Source: Labedella gwakjiensis (GTDB lineage Bacteria; Actinomycetota; Actinomycetes; Actinomycetales; Microbacteriaceae). From it: DNA of 64,000 bases. A program made the position numbers and the translations under genes. How positions within the stretch are numbered: position 1 is the first letter of the stretch; each line of letters opens with the position of its first letter. Below, piece by piece: positions 63,207-64,000 of this stretch. The notes under the pieces are model-generated. The model did no database searches, was not told the DNA's origin, and saw nothing but the letters and a program-made list of their open reading frames with translations. The stretch covers positions 1,612,001-1,676,000 of the forward strand of contig NZ_PYAU01000001.1 of assembly GCF_003014675.1 (NCBI RefSeq), in the 5' to 3' direction.

Positions 63207-64000
63207 TCAGGCGCGCCGAAAGCGGAGCGTCACCACCTGGAAGGGGCGGAGGCGGAGAGTGACCGTGCGCTCGTCCGCGCGGGCGAACGCGAGAGCCCGC
63301 GGACCGTCCTCGGCGAGCGGGCGCTCGAGCAGATCGACCTCCGTCGCCTCCGCGACGTCGAAGCCGAGTGTGAGCGTCGTCGACGAGCGGCGGCCGAGGG
63401 ACTCGTAGACGCGCACGACGACGTCGCCGGAACGGTCGTCGGCGAGCTTCACGGCCTCGACGCGTACGGCGGGATGCGCCGATGCGACGACGCTCCACGC
63501 CTCCACGGCCACCGCTTCGTCCGTCGTCGGGGCTCGTAGAGCCAGGTTCTGCTCGTAACCGCTCGCGACCACGTCGGCGATGTCGGCGCCCGGATGCACG
63601 GCGTACCGGAACGAGTGATGGCCGGCATCCTGCTCGGGGTCCGGTGAGTTCGCGGCACGCACGAGGCTCAGGCGGACCTCCGTCTCGACCTCGCCCGTGG
63701 CACCGACGCGACGCGTGATGTCGTGGCCGTAGGTCGCGGCGTTCGTGACGCCGATGCCGTAGCCGGGCTCCTCCACGTGGACCCATCGATGCGCCATGAC
63801 CTCGAAGCGTGCGTCGTCCCACGACGTGTTCGTGTGGATGGCGCGGCGCACGTGCCCGTACTGGATCTCGGCGCTGTGGTGCTGGGCGTGCACGACGAAG
63901 GGCAGGGAGGCCTTGAGGAGCTTCTCGCGCTCGTTCCACTCGAGCTCGACGCCGAGGTGGACCCGGACGTCGTCGGCATGGACCGCGATGGTCTGCTCCA
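63207..64000 (-). CDS. Alpha-mannosidase, GH38, C-terminal part (5' end beyond window)
   Basis: The visible 264 residues run off the right edge. The sequence KASLPFVVHAQHHSAEIQYG, NTSWDDARFEVMAHRWVHV and EPGYGIGVTNAATYGHDITR matches the C-terminal beta domain of GH38 alpha-mannosidases (the segment behind the zinc catalytic domain). The catalytic domain itself lies outside the window. The final residues (LRLRPFQVVTLRFRRA) form the closing strand. Likely cytoplasmic breakdown of mannosides. Confidence 0.85.
   Translation of the reverse strand, partial: EQTIAVHADDVRVHLGVELEWNEREKLLKASLPFVVHAQHHSAEIQYGHVRRAIHTNTSWDDARFEVMAHRWVHVEEPGYGIGVTNAATYGHDITRRVGATGEVETEVRLSLVRAANSPDPEQDAGHHSFRYAVHPGADIADVVASGYEQNLALRAPTTDEAVAVEAWSVVASAHPAVRVEAVKLADDRSGDVVVRVYESLGRRSSTTLTLGFDVAEATEVDLLERPLAEDGPRALAFARADERTVTLRLRPFQVVTLRFRRA

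Overview
The window is a high-G+C actinobacterial chromosome segment centred on the replication origin. The core gene order (rpmH, dnaA, dnaN, gnd, recF, a DciA/DUF721 gene, gyrB, gyrA, a DUF3566 gene, tRNA-Ile, tRNA-Ala), the five TGTTTCACGTGAAACA parS sites beside parAB, and the DUF6049-murJ-trxB-trxA block all point to Micrococcales, most likely Microbacteriaceae. That family assignment is inferred from gene content and order. No rRNA, CRISPR array, transposase or prophage is visible.

Layout. 1-3.4 kb: end of a peptide-type ABC importer (permease, binding lipoprotein), a DUF1028 protein and an XRE-cupin regulator. 3.4-6.6 kb: two divergent small HTH genes with mirrored leaderless promoters, an ImmA/IrrE-type metallopeptidase, and two NERD-like proteins, one fused to a J-domain. 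7-9.7 kb: a Stealth-family sugar-phosphate transferase and an exopolyphosphatase. 9.8-16.1 kb: a catabolic island with an amidohydrolase, a LigAB-type extradiol dioxygenase, a citrate-synthase-fold lyase and a family III CoA-transferase, divergent from an IclR regulator and an FMN reductase. 16.2-24.9 kb: an ECF sigma factor with a membrane partner, dipeptidase, aldose epimerase, metallophosphoesterase, ABC exporter, methyltransferase and VanZ-like protein. 25-31.9 kb: the DUF6049-murJ and trxB-trxA block; trxB carries an exact SigR-type promoter. 32-34.3 kb: an aminotransferase and a D-Ala-D-Ala ligase homologue.

Origin region (34.3-54.1 kb). On the minus strand lie parB, parA, rsmG, the Jag-like gene, yidC, yidD, rnpA and rpmH. 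On the plus strand lie dnaA, oriC, dnaN, gnd, a lipoprotein, a LysR-like mini protein, recF, the DciA-like gene, gyrB, gyrA, DUF3566 and two tRNAs. Transcription diverges from the rpmH/dnaA boundary, so core genes are codirectional with replication. The 1-kb parA-rsmG gap carries four parS sites (a fifth is upstream of rsmG) and its own cluster of DnaA boxes. The canonical oriC is the 669-bp dnaA-dnaN gap.

54.1-64 kb: a monooxygenase-fold protein, a TetR-kynureninase operon with a perfect operator, a DMT exporter with a probable leaderless promoter, glycerate kinase, the divergent NHEJ pair ku/ligD, and the C-terminal part of a GH38 alpha-mannosidase.

The most promising candidates for undescribed biology are the ring-cleavage/CoA-transferase/citryl-CoA-lyase-like cluster, the HTH-HTH-ImmA module with its neighbouring nuclease-motif-degenerate NERD pair, and parS sites embedded in long perfect palindromes, one of which doubles as a terminator-like hairpin.
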